Notes under the pieces: generated by a model | Databases searched by the model: none | What the model was told of the DNA's origin: nothing | Seen by the model: the letters and a program-made list of their open reading frames with translations, nothing else | Source of the DNA: Neoroseomonas marina | GTDB taxonomy: Bacteria; Pseudomonadota; Alphaproteobacteria; Acetobacterales; Acetobacteraceae | NCBI RefSeq assembly: GCF_012927745.1 | Contig: NZ_JABBKX010000003.1 | Span: forward strand, 186,001 to 250,000 | Length of the DNA stretch: 64,000 bases | Direction of reading: 5' to 3' | Shown: positions 1 to 8,226 of the stretch, piece by piece | How positions within the stretch are numbered: position 1 is the stretch's first letter | Layout: each line of letters starts with the position of its first letter | Program-made: the position numbers and the translations under genes

Positions 1-678
1 GCCCGCGCGGATCGAGAGATGGCTGTGCTCGACGCGCAGGTGGTGCGCCTCGAAGCCGCGGTTGTCCATGTTCAGCGACGGCGTGTTGTAGCCGAGCATG
101 ACGAGTTCGACCTGCTGCAGCCCCATCACGCGCCAGGCCTCGGGCCAGCGGCGGTCGTTGCAGATCATCATGCCGACATTGACGTCGTGGCCCGCGACCG
201 GCGCGCGGATGACGGGGAAGCCGAGGTCGCCGACCTCGAAATAGCGCTTCTCGAGGTGCTGCACCTTGCGGATCGGGTCGTAGTCCTTGTGACCCGGCAG
301 GTGGACCTTGCGGTACTTCAGCATGATCTCGCCGTTCGGGCTGACGAAGGCGGCGGTGTTGTAGCGGTGCCCGTCCGGCGTCTTCTCCGCATAGCCGAGG
401 TGGAAGGCGATGCCATACTTGCGCGCGGCTTCGAACAGCGGCGCGGTCTCGTTGGAGGGCAGCGCGGTCTCGTACCAATGGTCGGCGGCGGAGATGTCGT
501 CCTCGTACCAGCGCGGGAAGAAGGTGGTCAGCGCGAGCTCGGGGAAGACCACCACTTCGGCGCCCCGCTGATGCGCCTTTTCCATCAGGCGCACCATGCG
601 GCCCACGGCGACGTCGCGGCCTTCGGCCTTCTGGATGGGGCCGAGCTGGGCGGCGGCGAGGACGAGGCTGCGGGTCAT
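1..678 (-). CDS. N-carbamoyl-D-amino acid hydrolase-like amidase (3' end cut by window)
   Basis: Nitrilase-superfamily amidase that would hydrolyse an N-carbamoyl amino acid to the free amino acid, CO2 and ammonia in the cytoplasm. The first 226 residues are visible. The Glu-Lys-Cys triad is at E47 (VVFPELALTTFFP), K124 (KYRKVHLPG) and C173 (MMICNDRRWPE), the same spacing as known N-carbamoylases. It begins at ATG 678 and is the last visible gene of a minus-strand run. It is a clear paralogue of the gene at 2792-3736, with the same motifs at the same positions, so it probably arose by duplication within the operon. The true substrate could be another N-carbamoyl or simple amide. The C-terminus lies outside the window. 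Confidence 0.85.
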   Translation of the reverse strand, partial: MTRSLVLAAAQLGPIQKAEGRDVAVGRMVRLMEKAHQRGAEVVVFPELALTTFFPRWYEDDISAADHWYETALPSNETAPLFEAARKYGIAFHLGYAEKTPDGHRYNTAAFVSPNGEIMLKYRKVHLPGHKDYDPIRKVQHLEKRYFEVGDLGFPVIRAPVAGHDVNVGMMICNDRRWPEAWRVMGLQQVELVMLGYNTPSLNMDNRGFEAHHLRVEHSHLSIRAG

Positions 679-734
679 GAGCGGTCTCCGGATGATCGCG
701 GCGACCCTATCGCGGATTGCTGCGCCGCGGGAGG

Positions 735-935
735 TCAGCGCGGCTCGATGATCGCCGCGCCATGCTTCATGCGGGCCCGCGCGACCGCGGCGGCCAGCGC
801 GTCCTCCCACGCCTCCATCAGCAGGTCCACCAGGTCGCCCGCGGCCGCGCGCGTCGTGGTGATGGCGAGCGTCTCGCCATCACGCGTCACGAGGCGGAAA
901 TGGCCGGTCTGCGGATCCTCGACGACCTCGATCAC
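735..935 (-). CDS. Small hypothetical protein coupled to the monooxygenase
   Basis: A 66-residue protein read from GTG 935. The GTGA overlap places its start on the stop codon of the upstream monooxygenase, which suggests translational coupling. It begins VIEVVEDPQTGHFRLVTRDG and continues as an alternating basic/acidic, probably alpha-helical chain with no membrane segment. No known domain is recognised. It could be a small partner of the monooxygenase or of the amidase that follows 56 bases downstream. The evidence for a real gene is the exact overlap with the stop codon and the continuing open frame. Confidence 0.6.
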   Translation of the reverse strand: MIEVVEDPQTGHFRLVTRDGETLAITTTRAAAGDLVDLLMEAWEDALAAAVARARMKHGAAIIEPR

Positions 936-2689
936 GTGGGCAGGCCGAGTTCCCGCGCCTTGATCTGCAGCGCCAGCACCTTCGAGAAGATGCGGCACTG
1001 CGCAAGGCCGCCGGCATGGAACCACAGCCCCGGCTGGCCGGTCGGGCGCCACATGCCGTGGAGTTCGCCTTCCTCGTCCCAGCCCCAGACCTTGCCGACC
1101 CGGTCGGCGACCGCATCGCCGAACAGGCGACGCGCGGCCGCGGCCTGGCCCTCGTAGCCGGTGGCGAGCACGATCAGGTCCGCGGACCTCGTCGTGCCGT
1201 CCTTCATGATCGCGCCCTCGGGGCCGAAGCGGTCGATGTCGTCGAACTGGATCAGGCCGACCTTGCCGTCGATGATCATCTGCGAGCAGCCGGCGTCGAA
1301 GTAGTAACCGCCGCCGCGCTGCTGATACATGATCTGCCAACCCGTGCCGTCGGGGCCCGAGGTCAGGCGGAACCCCTTCTCCTTCAGCCCGTCGAGCAGC
1401 GCCTTGTCGGCATGCTCGTTCATCCTCGTCATGCGCTGGTGGGCGCGCCGGTAGATCGGGAACGGAAAGGAGGTGGCGAGGAGGTCCTTGTCCTCGAAGG
1501 GGATGTCCTCGTCGTACAGGGCGTAGGGCGCCTGCGCTTCCTTGAGGCTGACCACCAGCGTGGGGCGACGCTGGATCAACGTCACCTCCGCCGCGCCCGA
1601 CACCGCCAGGTCCTGCGCGACGTCATGCCCCGAGGTGCCGGTGCCGAGTACCAGCGCGCGCCTGCCCGCCCAGTCGAGGCCGCTGCCCACGCTCCCCGAA
1701 TGCCGCACCACGCCCTTGAAGTCCTTCAGGCCGGGAAGGTCCGGCATGATCGGGATGCTGCTGACGCCGTTCGCCATGACGATGTGGCGCGGGCGCATGC
1801 GGCGCTCGGTGCCGTCGGCGCGCTTCAGCGTCACCTCCCAGCATTGCGCCGCCTCGTCCCAGGTGCCGCCGGTGAGCTCCGTGCCGGTCCAGGTGTTGAT
1901 CTCCATCGCCTCGGCGTAGAGCTCGAACCAGTTCGCCAGCATGTCCTTCGGGATGAAGACCGGCCAGGAGCGCGGGAACGGCATGTACGGGAGGTGATTG
2001 ACCCGCGTCTCGTTGTGCAGGGTCAGGGCGTGGTAGCGCTTGCGCCAGGAATCCCCGATGCGGGCGTCCTTGTCGATCACCAGCGTATCGACGCCCAGCA
2101 GCGACAGCCGCGCCGCGATGGTCATGCCGGACTGAGAGGCGCCGACGACGAGGACCGCCGGGTCACGGTCGGCGTAGGCGACGGCCTTCTTGCGCCGGTC
2201 GAGCCAGTTCTCGCCGCCGAAGTTCCGCTTCCAGTCGACGTTCTGCCAGCGCGTGCCGTTGGCCGGGTCCTCGTGGCCGCGGATCTCGTCGAGCGCGGTC
2301 ATCAGCGTCCAGGCGCGGGGCTCGCCATCCTCGTTGATGAGGCGGACGACGCCGTTGCAGGGGCCGACGGCGGTCTCGAAGGTGAAGATGGCCTCGATCG
2401 CCTCGGTCCCGGCGCGGGTGACGCGCCGCGGCGGGGTGCGGCGGGCGGCGAGCGCGATGCCGCGTGGCTGCGCGGTCGCGAGGCGCCCGGCGAGCCGTTC
2501 GGCGATCGCATCGGCGCCGGAGGCGGTGCGCAGGTTCCAGGTGAAGGCGAGAATGTCGCGCCAGTGGCATTCGGCGGCGAAAAGGGCCGCGATGGCGGCC
2601 GCATCCCGCGCATCCAGCGCCGCCTGGAAGCGGCCGAGCCATGCCTCCGCGGCCGCTTCCGCCGTCGTGCCGGTCATGATGCCGTCCAT
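932..2689 (-). CDS. Flavin-containing monooxygenase with N-terminal SnoaL-like domain
   Basis: Predicted FAD- and NADPH-dependent monooxygenase of 585 residues. Residues 10-140 resemble a SnoaL/NTF2-like domain, as seen in YUCCA-like bacterial monooxygenases. The first Rossmann motif is GASQSG at 183-188, followed by the FAD-binding region around residues 205-225. The second nucleotide motif is GTGTSG at 349-354 for NADPH. The family oxygenates a soft nucleophile or ketone; the substrate is not deducible. It sits in the hydantoinase/N-carbamoylase operon, 102 bases downstream of an amidase and overlapping a small downstream gene. ATG 2689 is used; ATG 2677 (MTGTT) would also fit and removes only four residues. 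Confidence 0.85.
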   Translation of the reverse strand: MDGIMTGTTAEAAAEAWLGRFQAALDARDAAAIAALFAAECHWRDILAFTWNLRTASGADAIAERLAGRLATAQPRGIALAARRTPPRRVTRAGTEAIEAIFTFETAVGPCNGVVRLINEDGEPRAWTLMTALDEIRGHEDPANGTRWQNVDWKRNFGGENWLDRRKKAVAYADRDPAVLVVGASQSGMTIAARLSLLGVDTLVIDKDARIGDSWRKRYHALTLHNETRVNHLPYMPFPRSWPVFIPKDMLANWFELYAEAMEINTWTGTELTGGTWDEAAQCWEVTLKRADGTERRMRPRHIVMANGVSSIPIMPDLPGLKDFKGVVRHSGSVGSGLDWAGRRALVLGTGTSGHDVAQDLAVSGAAEVTLIQRRPTLVVSLKEAQAPYALYDEDIPFEDKDLLATSFPFPIYRRAHQRMTRMNEHADKALLDGLKEKGFRLTSGPDGTGWQIMYQQRGGGYYFDAGCSQMIIDGKVGLIQFDDIDRFGPEGAIMKDGTTRSADLIVLATGYEGQAAAARRLFGDAVADRVGKVWGWDEEGELHGMWRPTGQPGLWFHAGGLAQCRIFSKVLALQIKARELGLPT

Positions 2690-2710
2690 CGCGCCGTTCT
2701 CCTCCGTCTT

Positions 2711-2721
2711 CTTAAGTTAAG
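2711..2721. promoter_or_regulatory. Perfect AT-rich palindrome upstream of the monooxygenase
   Basis: CTTAAGTTAAG is an exact palindrome around one central base, in otherwise extremely GC-rich DNA. It lies 22-32 bases upstream of the monooxygenase start and is flanked by CTCCG and CGGAG. It could be an operator or part of a promoter in the 102-base gap. No regulator gene is in the window. Confidence 0.3.
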
Positions 2722-2791
2722 GCGGAGTTTGGGCGCCGGCCGGCGGCGGGGCAAGCGCGGGGCGGCCCGCCGGCCCCGCGCGCCGTGCACA

Positions 2792-3736
2792 TCAGGGCGG
2801 CGGGACGGCGCCGACCTGGTCGATGATCGCCCGGTACCATTGCGGGCGGCGATGGGCGGCGAAGTTGAACATCTTCTCCTTGCCCTGGCGGCAGGCGTCG
2901 AAGTCGACATCGGCGACGATGACCTCGTCGCCGAGGCTCTTCGCCTCGGCCTGCACCACGCCGTTGGGGTCGACGATGACCGAGCCGCCGATCAGGCCGG
3001 AGCCATCCTCGTTGCCGGCCTTGGCGACGGAGACGGCCCAGGTCGCGTTCATGTAGGCGTTGGCCTGCACCGCCAGCGTCGAGTGGAAGGTGCGCAGCTC
3101 GGCGCTCTCGGTCGTACCGCCCATCGGGTCGTAGGCGGCGGAGTTGTAGCCGATCAGCATGAGTTCCACGCCCTGCAGCCCGTAGACGCGCCAGCCTTCC
3201 GGCCAGCGGCGGTCGTTGCAGATCAGCATGCCGAGGACGGGGCGACCCCAGGCGTCAGGGCCGCGAAAGGCCGGGAAGCCCATGTCGCCATACTCGAAGT
3301 AGCGCTTCTCGAGCTGCTGGAAGCGGTCCCCGACGCGCGGTTCGACCGTGCCGGGCAGGTGGATCTTGCGGTACTTGCCGAGGATGCCGCCATCGGGCCC
3401 GGTGGTCACCGCCGTGTTGTATCGGCGGCCCTGCGGCGTGAGTTCCGCGTAGCCGATATACATGCCGACGCCGAGCGCCTTGGCCTTGTCGAACAGCGCC
3501 TGGGTGTTGGGCCCGGGCAGTTCGGTCTCGAAATAGCTGTCGAGCTCCGCCTGGTCGGTGAAGAGCCAGCGCGGGAAGAAGGTGGTGAACGGCAGTTCGG
3601 GGAAGACGACGAGCTTCGCCCCCTTCCCGGCCGCGTCCTCGAGCAGCGCGATCATGCGGTCGAGGATCTGCCTGCGGCTGTCGGACTTCTGGTTGGCGCC
3701 CATCTGGGCGCCGGCAATGCGGAGGATGCGGGTCAT
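2792..3736 (-). CDS. N-carbamoyl-D-amino acid hydrolase
   Basis: A 314-residue nitrilase-superfamily amidase, the usual length for D-carbamoylases. The catalytic triad is E47 (FPELPFTTFFP), K124 (KYRKIHLPG) and C173 (LICNDRRWPE). The motif wording matches N-carbamoyl-D-amino acid amidohydrolases more closely than beta-ureidopropionases. It would complete the pathway begun by the cyclic amidohydrolase at 5823-7214: ring opening gives an N-carbamoyl acid, which this enzyme decarbamoylates. Its ATG overlaps the stop of the TctC-like gene by four bases (ATGA, 3733-3736). Stereospecificity cannot be read from the sequence. Confidence 0.88.
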   Translation of the reverse strand: MTRILRIAGAQMGANQKSDSRRQILDRMIALLEDAAGKGAKLVVFPELPFTTFFPRWLFTDQAELDSYFETELPGPNTQALFDKAKALGVGMYIGYAELTPQGRRYNTAVTTGPDGGILGKYRKIHLPGTVEPRVGDRFQQLEKRYFEYGDMGFPAFRGPDAWGRPVLGMLICNDRRWPEGWRVYGLQGVELMLIGYNSAAYDPMGGTTESAELRTFHSTLAVQANAYMNATWAVSVAKAGNEDGSGLIGGSVIVDPNGVVQAEAKSLGDEVIVADVDFDACRQGKEKMFNFAAHRRPQWYRAIIDQVGAVPPP

Positions 3737-4725
3737 GACTCGAGTTCCGGTCGGATGGCCTCGACGATCGGGCGGTAGCGCTCGGTCTCGGCGGCGATGA
3801 AGGCAGCGGCGGAGGCTGGCGTGCCAGGCTCCGACGCGACGATGCCCGCGCCGTCGAGGGCGGCGCGGAGGGCGGGGTCGGCGAGCATCGCGTTGGTCGC
3901 CTGGGACAGGCGCGCGACGATCGCCGGCGGGGTGCCGGGCGGCACGAAGACGGCGTGCCAGAGCACGGCCTGGAAGCCGGGGAGGTTCAGCGCCTCGGCC
4001 ACCGTGGGGATGTCCGGCGCGCGGGGATGGCGCTGCGGCGTCGCGAGGCCGAGCATCCGCGCCCGCCCGCCCTGGTGCAGCGGCAGCGCCGCGCCGAAGG
4101 TGTTCACCCCGAGCGCGATGGTGCCGCCGACGACGTCGTTCATCGCCGGGGCGGCGCCGCGGTAGGGCACATGGGTCAGCGGCACGCCACCGGCGCGCTG
4201 CTTCATCAGTTCCGTCGCCAGGTGCATCAGCGTGCCGGTGCCCGGCGAGCCGTAGGACAGATGCGGCTGTGCCGTCCGCGCCGCGGCCATGAAGGCGGCG
4301 AGCGTCCCCGGCTGGGACGGGTTCGCGACCCAGGCGAGCGGGCCACCGCCGATCTCGGCCACCGCGATGAAGTCCTTCGCGACGTCGAATTGCGGCTGGC
4401 GCGTCACCAAGGGATAGAGCGCGTGGGTCGAGGCGGTGCCGAACAGCAAAGTGAGCCCGTCTGGCCGCGCACGCGCGACCTCGAGCGAGCCGATCGCGCC
4501 CCCTGCCCCGCCGCGGTTCTCGGTGACCACGGGCTGGCCGAGTTCGCGCGACAGGCGTTCCGAATAGAAACGCGCATAGACGTCGGTCGGCCCGCCCGCG
4601 GGGAACGGGATCACCAGCCGCAGCGGGCGGGAGGGATAAGCGTCCTGACCGATGGCTGGCGCCGCCAGAAATGTTCCGCCGGCGGCCAGCAGCCCGCGGC
4701 GGGAGAGCACGTCACAACCCGGCAT
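3733..4725 (-). CDS. Tripartite tricarboxylate transporter-type solute-binding protein (TctC/Bug family)
   Basis: A 330-residue periplasmic binding protein of the Bug/TctC family. An N-terminal export signal carries twin arginines (SRRGLLAAGG at residues 8-17) and a cleavage site near AIG-QDAYP, followed by the hallmark start PSRPLRLVIPFPAGGPTDV. The later motifs VPYRGAAPAMNDVVGG and the PPGTPPAIV region are also typical. Such proteins bind organic acids or amides. No TctA/TctB membrane partners are adjacent, which is common for the expanded Bug families of alpha- and betaproteobacteria. It probably captures the hydantoin- or carbamoyl-type substrate of this operon. It overlaps the upstream gene by 14 bases. 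Confidence 0.9.
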   Translation of the reverse strand: MPGCDVLSRRGLLAAGGTFLAAPAIGQDAYPSRPLRLVIPFPAGGPTDVYARFYSERLSRELGQPVVTENRGGAGGAIGSLEVARARPDGLTLLFGTASTHALYPLVTRQPQFDVAKDFIAVAEIGGGPLAWVANPSQPGTLAAFMAAARTAQPHLSYGSPGTGTLMHLATELMKQRAGGVPLTHVPYRGAAPAMNDVVGGTIALGVNTFGAALPLHQGGRARMLGLATPQRHPRAPDIPTVAEALNLPGFQAVLWHAVFVPPGTPPAIVARLSQATNAMLADPALRAALDGAGIVASEPGTPASAAAFIAAETERYRPIVEAIRPELES

Positions 4726-5209
4726 CGCGCCATGTCTCCGATGGGTTCTCGGGGTGCGGGATGAAGCCCGCCGCGCGCACCCCTTCGATCGCGGCGTATT
4801 CGTCCTTGTCCGAGGCGTCGCCCGAGACGCCCACCGCGCCGATCACGGCGCCGTCCGCGCGGCAGATCAGCACGCCGCCGGGGACGGGAATGAAGCGCCC
4901 GTCCGAAGCCGCGGCGATGGCCGATTGGAAGGCCGGCCGTTCCTTCAGCCGGTCGCGGATGACGCGACTGCCGATGCCCATGCCGAGCGCGCCATAGGCC
5001 TTCCCGGTGGCAATCTCGGCGCGAAGGATGCCCGACCCGTCCTCCCGCTTCAGCACCACCGCGTGGCCGCCGGCATCGAGCACCACCACGGTCAGCGGCA
5101 GCAGCCCCGCCGCGCGGCCGGCGGCCAGGGTCGCATCGGCGATGCGCTCGGCGGTGGCGAGCGGCAGGTCCACCGCCAGGTGCTTCACGTAGTAGTCGCC
5201 CGTACTCAT
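4712..5209 (-). CDS. GlcG/HbpS-family protein (DUF336)
   Basis: A 165-residue soluble protein of the GlcG/HbpS (DUF336) family, which occurs next to many catabolic and corrinoid or glycolate operons; some members bind haem. Family features are LPLTVVVLDAGGHAVVLKR, the GSGIL segment, IPVPGGVLI and IGAVGVSGD near the C-terminus. ATG 5209 is chosen because it overlaps the stop of the preceding membrane gene in an ATGA arrangement, and the domain begins directly after it. An upstream extension would read through that gene. Its role in this operon is unknown; an accessory redox or substrate-binding function is inferred only. Confidence 0.8.
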   Translation of the reverse strand: MSTGDYYVKHLAVDLPLATAERIADATLAAGRAAGLLPLTVVVLDAGGHAVVLKREDGSGILRAEIATGKAYGALGMGIGSRVIRDRLKERPAFQSAIAAASDGRFIPVPGGVLICRADGAVIGAVGVSGDASDKDEYAAIEGVRAAGFIPHPENPSETWRDAGL

Positions 5210-5496
5210 CGTGACGGCCTCCCCGAGGATCGCCCGATCAGGAACAGGGCGGCGGCAATGCAGATCGACAGCAGCACCGCCACGACCAGGAAGCCATGGC
5301 CCGGCCGCAGAAGGCTGATGATGCCGTAATGCAGCAGGCCGATGCCGAGGCCCATCAGGCCCGCAGCGCCCCAATGCGCATAGACCGACAACCCAGCCCA
5401 AGGGCGACCCCAGGCCCAGCTGATGGCCAAATGCAGGAGGACCATCCCGCCGCCCATGAGGGCGAGCATCTTCCAGTTGGTGAAGATCATCAGCAT
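5206..5496 (-). CDS. Small integral membrane protein
   Basis: A 96-residue protein with about three hydrophobic segments: residues 8-27 (MLALMGGGMVLLHLAISWAW), roughly 40-60 and 70-90. It ends in the basic tail GRSSGRPSR. No family is recognised. The stop overlaps the start of the GlcG-like gene by four bases, so the two are probably co-translated. It has the same length as, but no obvious similarity to, the neighbour at 5549-5839. Confidence 0.6.
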   Translation of the reverse strand: MLMIFTNWKMLALMGGGMVLLHLAISWAWGRPWAGLSVYAHWGAAGLMGLGIGLLHYGIISLLRPGHGFLVVAVLLSICIAAALFLIGRSSGRPSR

Positions 5497-5548
5497 GCCG
5501 CGCGCGTGCCCTTTGCGATCGCGCCGCGACGGAACCGACGGCGCGGCG

Positions 5549-5839
5549 TCACCGGAACAAGTCCCTGAAATCCTGAAGCGTCCCGCCGAAGGCCCGCCAG
5601 ACGATCACGGTGCCGAGGCAGATGCCGCCGCCGAGCAGGAGGCCGGGCAGGCCCTCCCGCATGCCGGCCTGGGCCGCGAGGCTCGCGCCGAGCAAGCCAA
5701 GCAACAGCCCCGCGCCGACCGCCATCGCCGCCTGGGCGAACCCAGGCTTCTGGCGCGGCGGCGGCGTCTCGCCGGCACGCGAGGGGCGCGGCGGGCGCTT
5801 GATCCAGTGGCCCTTGGGCCGCTCATTCCTCCCCGACAT
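5549..5839 (-). CDS. Small membrane protein downstream of the hydantoinase
   Basis: A 96-residue protein with a hydrophilic, proline- and arginine-rich N-terminus (MSGRNERPKGHWIKRPPRPS). Two hydrophobic helices follow, around residues 38-60 (MAVGAGLLLGLLGASLAA) and 66-82 (GLPGLLLGGGICLGTVIVW). The chosen ATG 5839 lies inside the end of the hydantoinase gene, giving a 17-base overlap. Longer reading would duplicate hydantoinase sequence out of frame. No function is recognised. Clustering suggests a membrane helper of the uptake or catabolic system. Confidence 0.5.
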   Translation of the reverse strand: MSGRNERPKGHWIKRPPRPSRAGETPPPRQKPGFAQAAMAVGAGLLLGLLGASLAAQAGMREGLPGLLLGGGICLGTVIVWRAFGGTLQDFRDLFR

Positions 5840-7214
5840 AGGTCCCGTTGTGCTGGCGGGGGACGAAGCGGCCGGTGCCGGGCTTGGCCAGCACCTCCTT
5901 GCCGTTCCAGATGCAGGCGCCGCGCAGGTAGGTCGCGGCGACGCGCGCGGCCATGCGACGGCCGTCATAGGGGGACCACTTCGCGTCCGGCTCGTCCTGG
6001 ATCTCGGCGGCGTCGAAGGTGAACTCGCCGGTCTCGAGCACCAGGAAGTCGGCGTCGGCGCCCACGCGGATGGCGCCCTTCCTCGGGAAGAGCCCGTGGA
6101 ACTTCGCAGGGCGCTCGGCGCAGTATTTCGCCATCAGCGTCACCGGCAGCGAGCGTTCCGACAGCAGCGTGTACATCAGCGGCGCGAAGGACTGCAGGCC
6201 CGTCAGGCCCGCGCCGACGGCGAAGATGTCCCCGCTGTAGGTCTTGCGGTCCTTCGGCCAGGGGGCATGGTCGGTCGAGACATAGGCGATCTTGCCCGCC
6301 GCGAAGGCCTCCCACATCCGGGCCACTTCCTCCTGCGTGCGGAAGGGCGGGTTGCATTTCCCGAAGCCCTCGAGGCGGACGATGTCCTCCTCGGTCATGC
6401 AGAGATACTGGATGCAGGCCTCGCCCGAGGCCTTGCCGCCCATCCGCCGGAACACCTCGGCGATCTCGAAGCCGCGGGCGAGCGAGGAATGGGCGATGTG
6501 GACGTGGGCGCCGGTCTCGAGGCCGATCTCGAAGATCTCGAGGTCGGCCATGGTCTCGCAGAGCGGCGGTCGGGTGCGGCAGTGCCAGATGGGCGAGGTG
6601 TTGCCGGCGGCCTTCGCTTCCTCCGTGAGGCGGACGACGATCTCCTGGTCCTCGTTGTGGATCGCGACCATCAGGCCGGTCTTCGCGATCTCCCGGAAGG
6701 CGGCGACCATGGTCGGGTGGTCGATGCGCGGGAAGCGCACCGGGTCGTACTCATATGTCGAGAGCTTGAAGGAGCAGACGCCGGCCTCGGCGAGGCCCGC
6801 GATGGCGTCCACGCCGCCCGACTTCTTGATGGTGCCGTAGAGCGCCATGTCGACATGGGAGGTGGCGTTCACCACCTCGACCTTCTCGGCGAGGATCGAG
6901 GCGTCGGTGACCGGGCGCGGCACGTCATAGGGCATGTCGACGCAGGTGGTGACACCGCCGGCCGCGGCCGACATGGACGCCCCCTTGATGCCGGGCCAGC
7001 CGCGGGAGGAGGAGGTGTGCATGTGCCCGTCCACCAGGCCGGGCAGCACGTAGCGGCCGGAATGGTCGATCACCTCCTTGGCGGGCGGGCTCGCGCCCTC
7101 CCCGATGGCGGCGATGGTCTCGCCGCGGATGGCGACGTAGCCGTCGCGCAGGATGCGGTCGGGCAGGACCAGGTCGCCGCGGATCACGCGGTCGAAGGGG
7201 GTGGCGTCGGACAT
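5823..7214 (-). CDS. Dihydropyrimidinase/hydantoinase/allantoinase-family cyclic amidohydrolase
   Basis: A 463-residue cyclic amidohydrolase that hydrolyses a cyclic ureide (hydantoin, dihydropyrimidine or allantoin) to an N-carbamoyl acid. Metal ligands are visible: the HMH pair at H64 and H66 (LVDGHMHTSSS), a lysine to be carboxylated at K150 (VCSFKLSTY), H186 (VAIHNEDQ), H242 (VHIAHSS) and D315 (VSTDHAPW). Length and the STDHAPW segment fit D-hydantoinases and allantoinases. It is the first gene of the minus-strand operon that also holds two N-carbamoylases, which favours hydantoinase-type ring opening. The start ATG 7214 is 109 bases from a divergent gene, so the promoter should lie there. 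Confidence 0.88.
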   Translation of the reverse strand: MSDATPFDRVIRGDLVLPDRILRDGYVAIRGETIAAIGEGASPPAKEVIDHSGRYVLPGLVDGHMHTSSSRGWPGIKGASMSAAAGGVTTCVDMPYDVPRPVTDASILAEKVEVVNATSHVDMALYGTIKKSGGVDAIAGLAEAGVCSFKLSTYEYDPVRFPRIDHPTMVAAFREIAKTGLMVAIHNEDQEIVVRLTEEAKAAGNTSPIWHCRTRPPLCETMADLEIFEIGLETGAHVHIAHSSLARGFEIAEVFRRMGGKASGEACIQYLCMTEEDIVRLEGFGKCNPPFRTQEEVARMWEAFAAGKIAYVSTDHAPWPKDRKTYSGDIFAVGAGLTGLQSFAPLMYTLLSERSLPVTLMAKYCAERPAKFHGLFPRKGAIRVGADADFLVLETGEFTFDAAEIQDEPDAKWSPYDGRRMAARVAATYLRGACIWNGKEVLAKPGTGRFVPRQHNGTYVGEE

Positions 7215-7323
7215 GGGCGGAAGACTCCCCGGAAGAGATCGCGGCGGAGGCTAACGCCACTGCCCCGCCCTGCCCACCCCGCCCCGGCTTGATGGCGCGC
7301 CCGCGCCGGGGGACCATCGCGGC

Positions 7324-8190
7324 ATGGAAACGCCCGCTGCGCGCCTGCGCGCCCGCCTCACCCCCGATCGTCCCGCCATTGCGATGTCGGCGCACAACGC
7401 GCTCTCGGCGAGGCTGGCCGCCGAGGCCGGGTTCGACGCCATCTGGGGCAGCGGCTTCGAGCTCTCGGCCGCCCATGCGGTGCCCGATGCCTCGATCCTG
7501 TCGTGGGAGACGCATCTCGCCGCCATGCGGGCGATGGTGGAGGTGCAATCGGCGCCGGTGGTCGCCGACATCGACACCGGCAGCGGTAATGCGGTGAACG
7601 TCGCCTACCTGGCGCCGCGCTACGCCGCGGCCGGGGTCGCTGCGATGGTCATGGAGGACAAGACCTTCCCCAAGGATTCCTCGCTCCGCGTCGGCGGGCG
7701 GCAGGAGCTCGTCCCGGTCGAGGAATTCCAAGGGAAGATCGAGGCGGCGCGGGTCGCGGGCGGCCCGCTGGTCATCGCGCGGACCGAGGCGCTGATCGCC
7801 GGCCTCGGCCAGGATGAGGCGCTGAAGCGCGGCGAGGCCTATGCCGAAGCTGGCGCGGACGCGGTGCTGATCCATTCCAAGCAGAAGACGCCGGACGAGA
7901 TCCTCGCCTTCTGCCGCGCCTGGCCGGGCCGCGTGCCGCTGGTGCTGGTGCCGACCTCCTACCCGCAGCTTTCGTTCAAGGAGGTCGCGGCGCTGGAGAA
8001 GGTCGGGCTGATCATCTGCGGCAACCACGCGATCCGCGCCGCCGTCGCGGCGATGCGGGAGACCTTCGCGCGGATCCTCGCCGAGGGCGGGATCGCGGGG
8101 GTGGAAGGGCGCATCGCCTCGGTCGCCGAGATCTTCGCGCTGCAGGGCGATGGCGCGATGCGGGAGATCGAGAAGCGGTTCCTGCGCTGA
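7324..8190 (+). CDS. Phosphonopyruvate hydrolase / PEP-mutase family enzyme
   Basis: A 288-residue TIM-barrel enzyme of the isocitrate lyase/PEP mutase superfamily. The metal-site segment VADIDTGSGNA and the gating loop EDKTFPKDSSLR are clear. The loop lacks the KKCGH motif of isocitrate and methylisocitrate lyases. In PEP mutase the loop ends in Asn (FPKxN); here the position is Ser, closer to the Thr of phosphonopyruvate hydrolase, and the following GRQELVPVEEFQGKI also resembles that enzyme. The predicted reaction is phosphonopyruvate to pyruvate plus phosphate. No phosphonate transporter or transaminase is adjacent. Its start is 109 bases from the divergent hydantoinase. PEP mutase is the main alternative. 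Confidence 0.72.
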   Translation: METPAARLRARLTPDRPAIAMSAHNALSARLAAEAGFDAIWGSGFELSAAHAVPDASILSWETHLAAMRAMVEVQSAPVVADIDTGSGNAVNVAYLAPRYAAAGVAAMVMEDKTFPKDSSLRVGGRQELVPVEEFQGKIEAARVAGGPLVIARTEALIAGLGQDEALKRGEAYAEAGADAVLIHSKQKTPDEILAFCRAWPGRVPLVLVPTSYPQLSFKEVAALEKVGLIICGNHAIRAAVAAMRETFARILAEGGIAGVEGRIASVAEIFALQGDGAMREIEKRFLR

Positions 8191-8226
8191 GATGGCGAGC
8201 GGCACCCCCTGGACTGGCGCCGCACC

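Noticed and set aside
1016..3778. Very long open frame on the plus strand antisense to the monooxygenase and amidase genes
   Set aside because: It mirrors two clear enzymes on the other strand; in such GC-rich DNA the antisense frame stays open. Its protein is low-complexity with no family motif.
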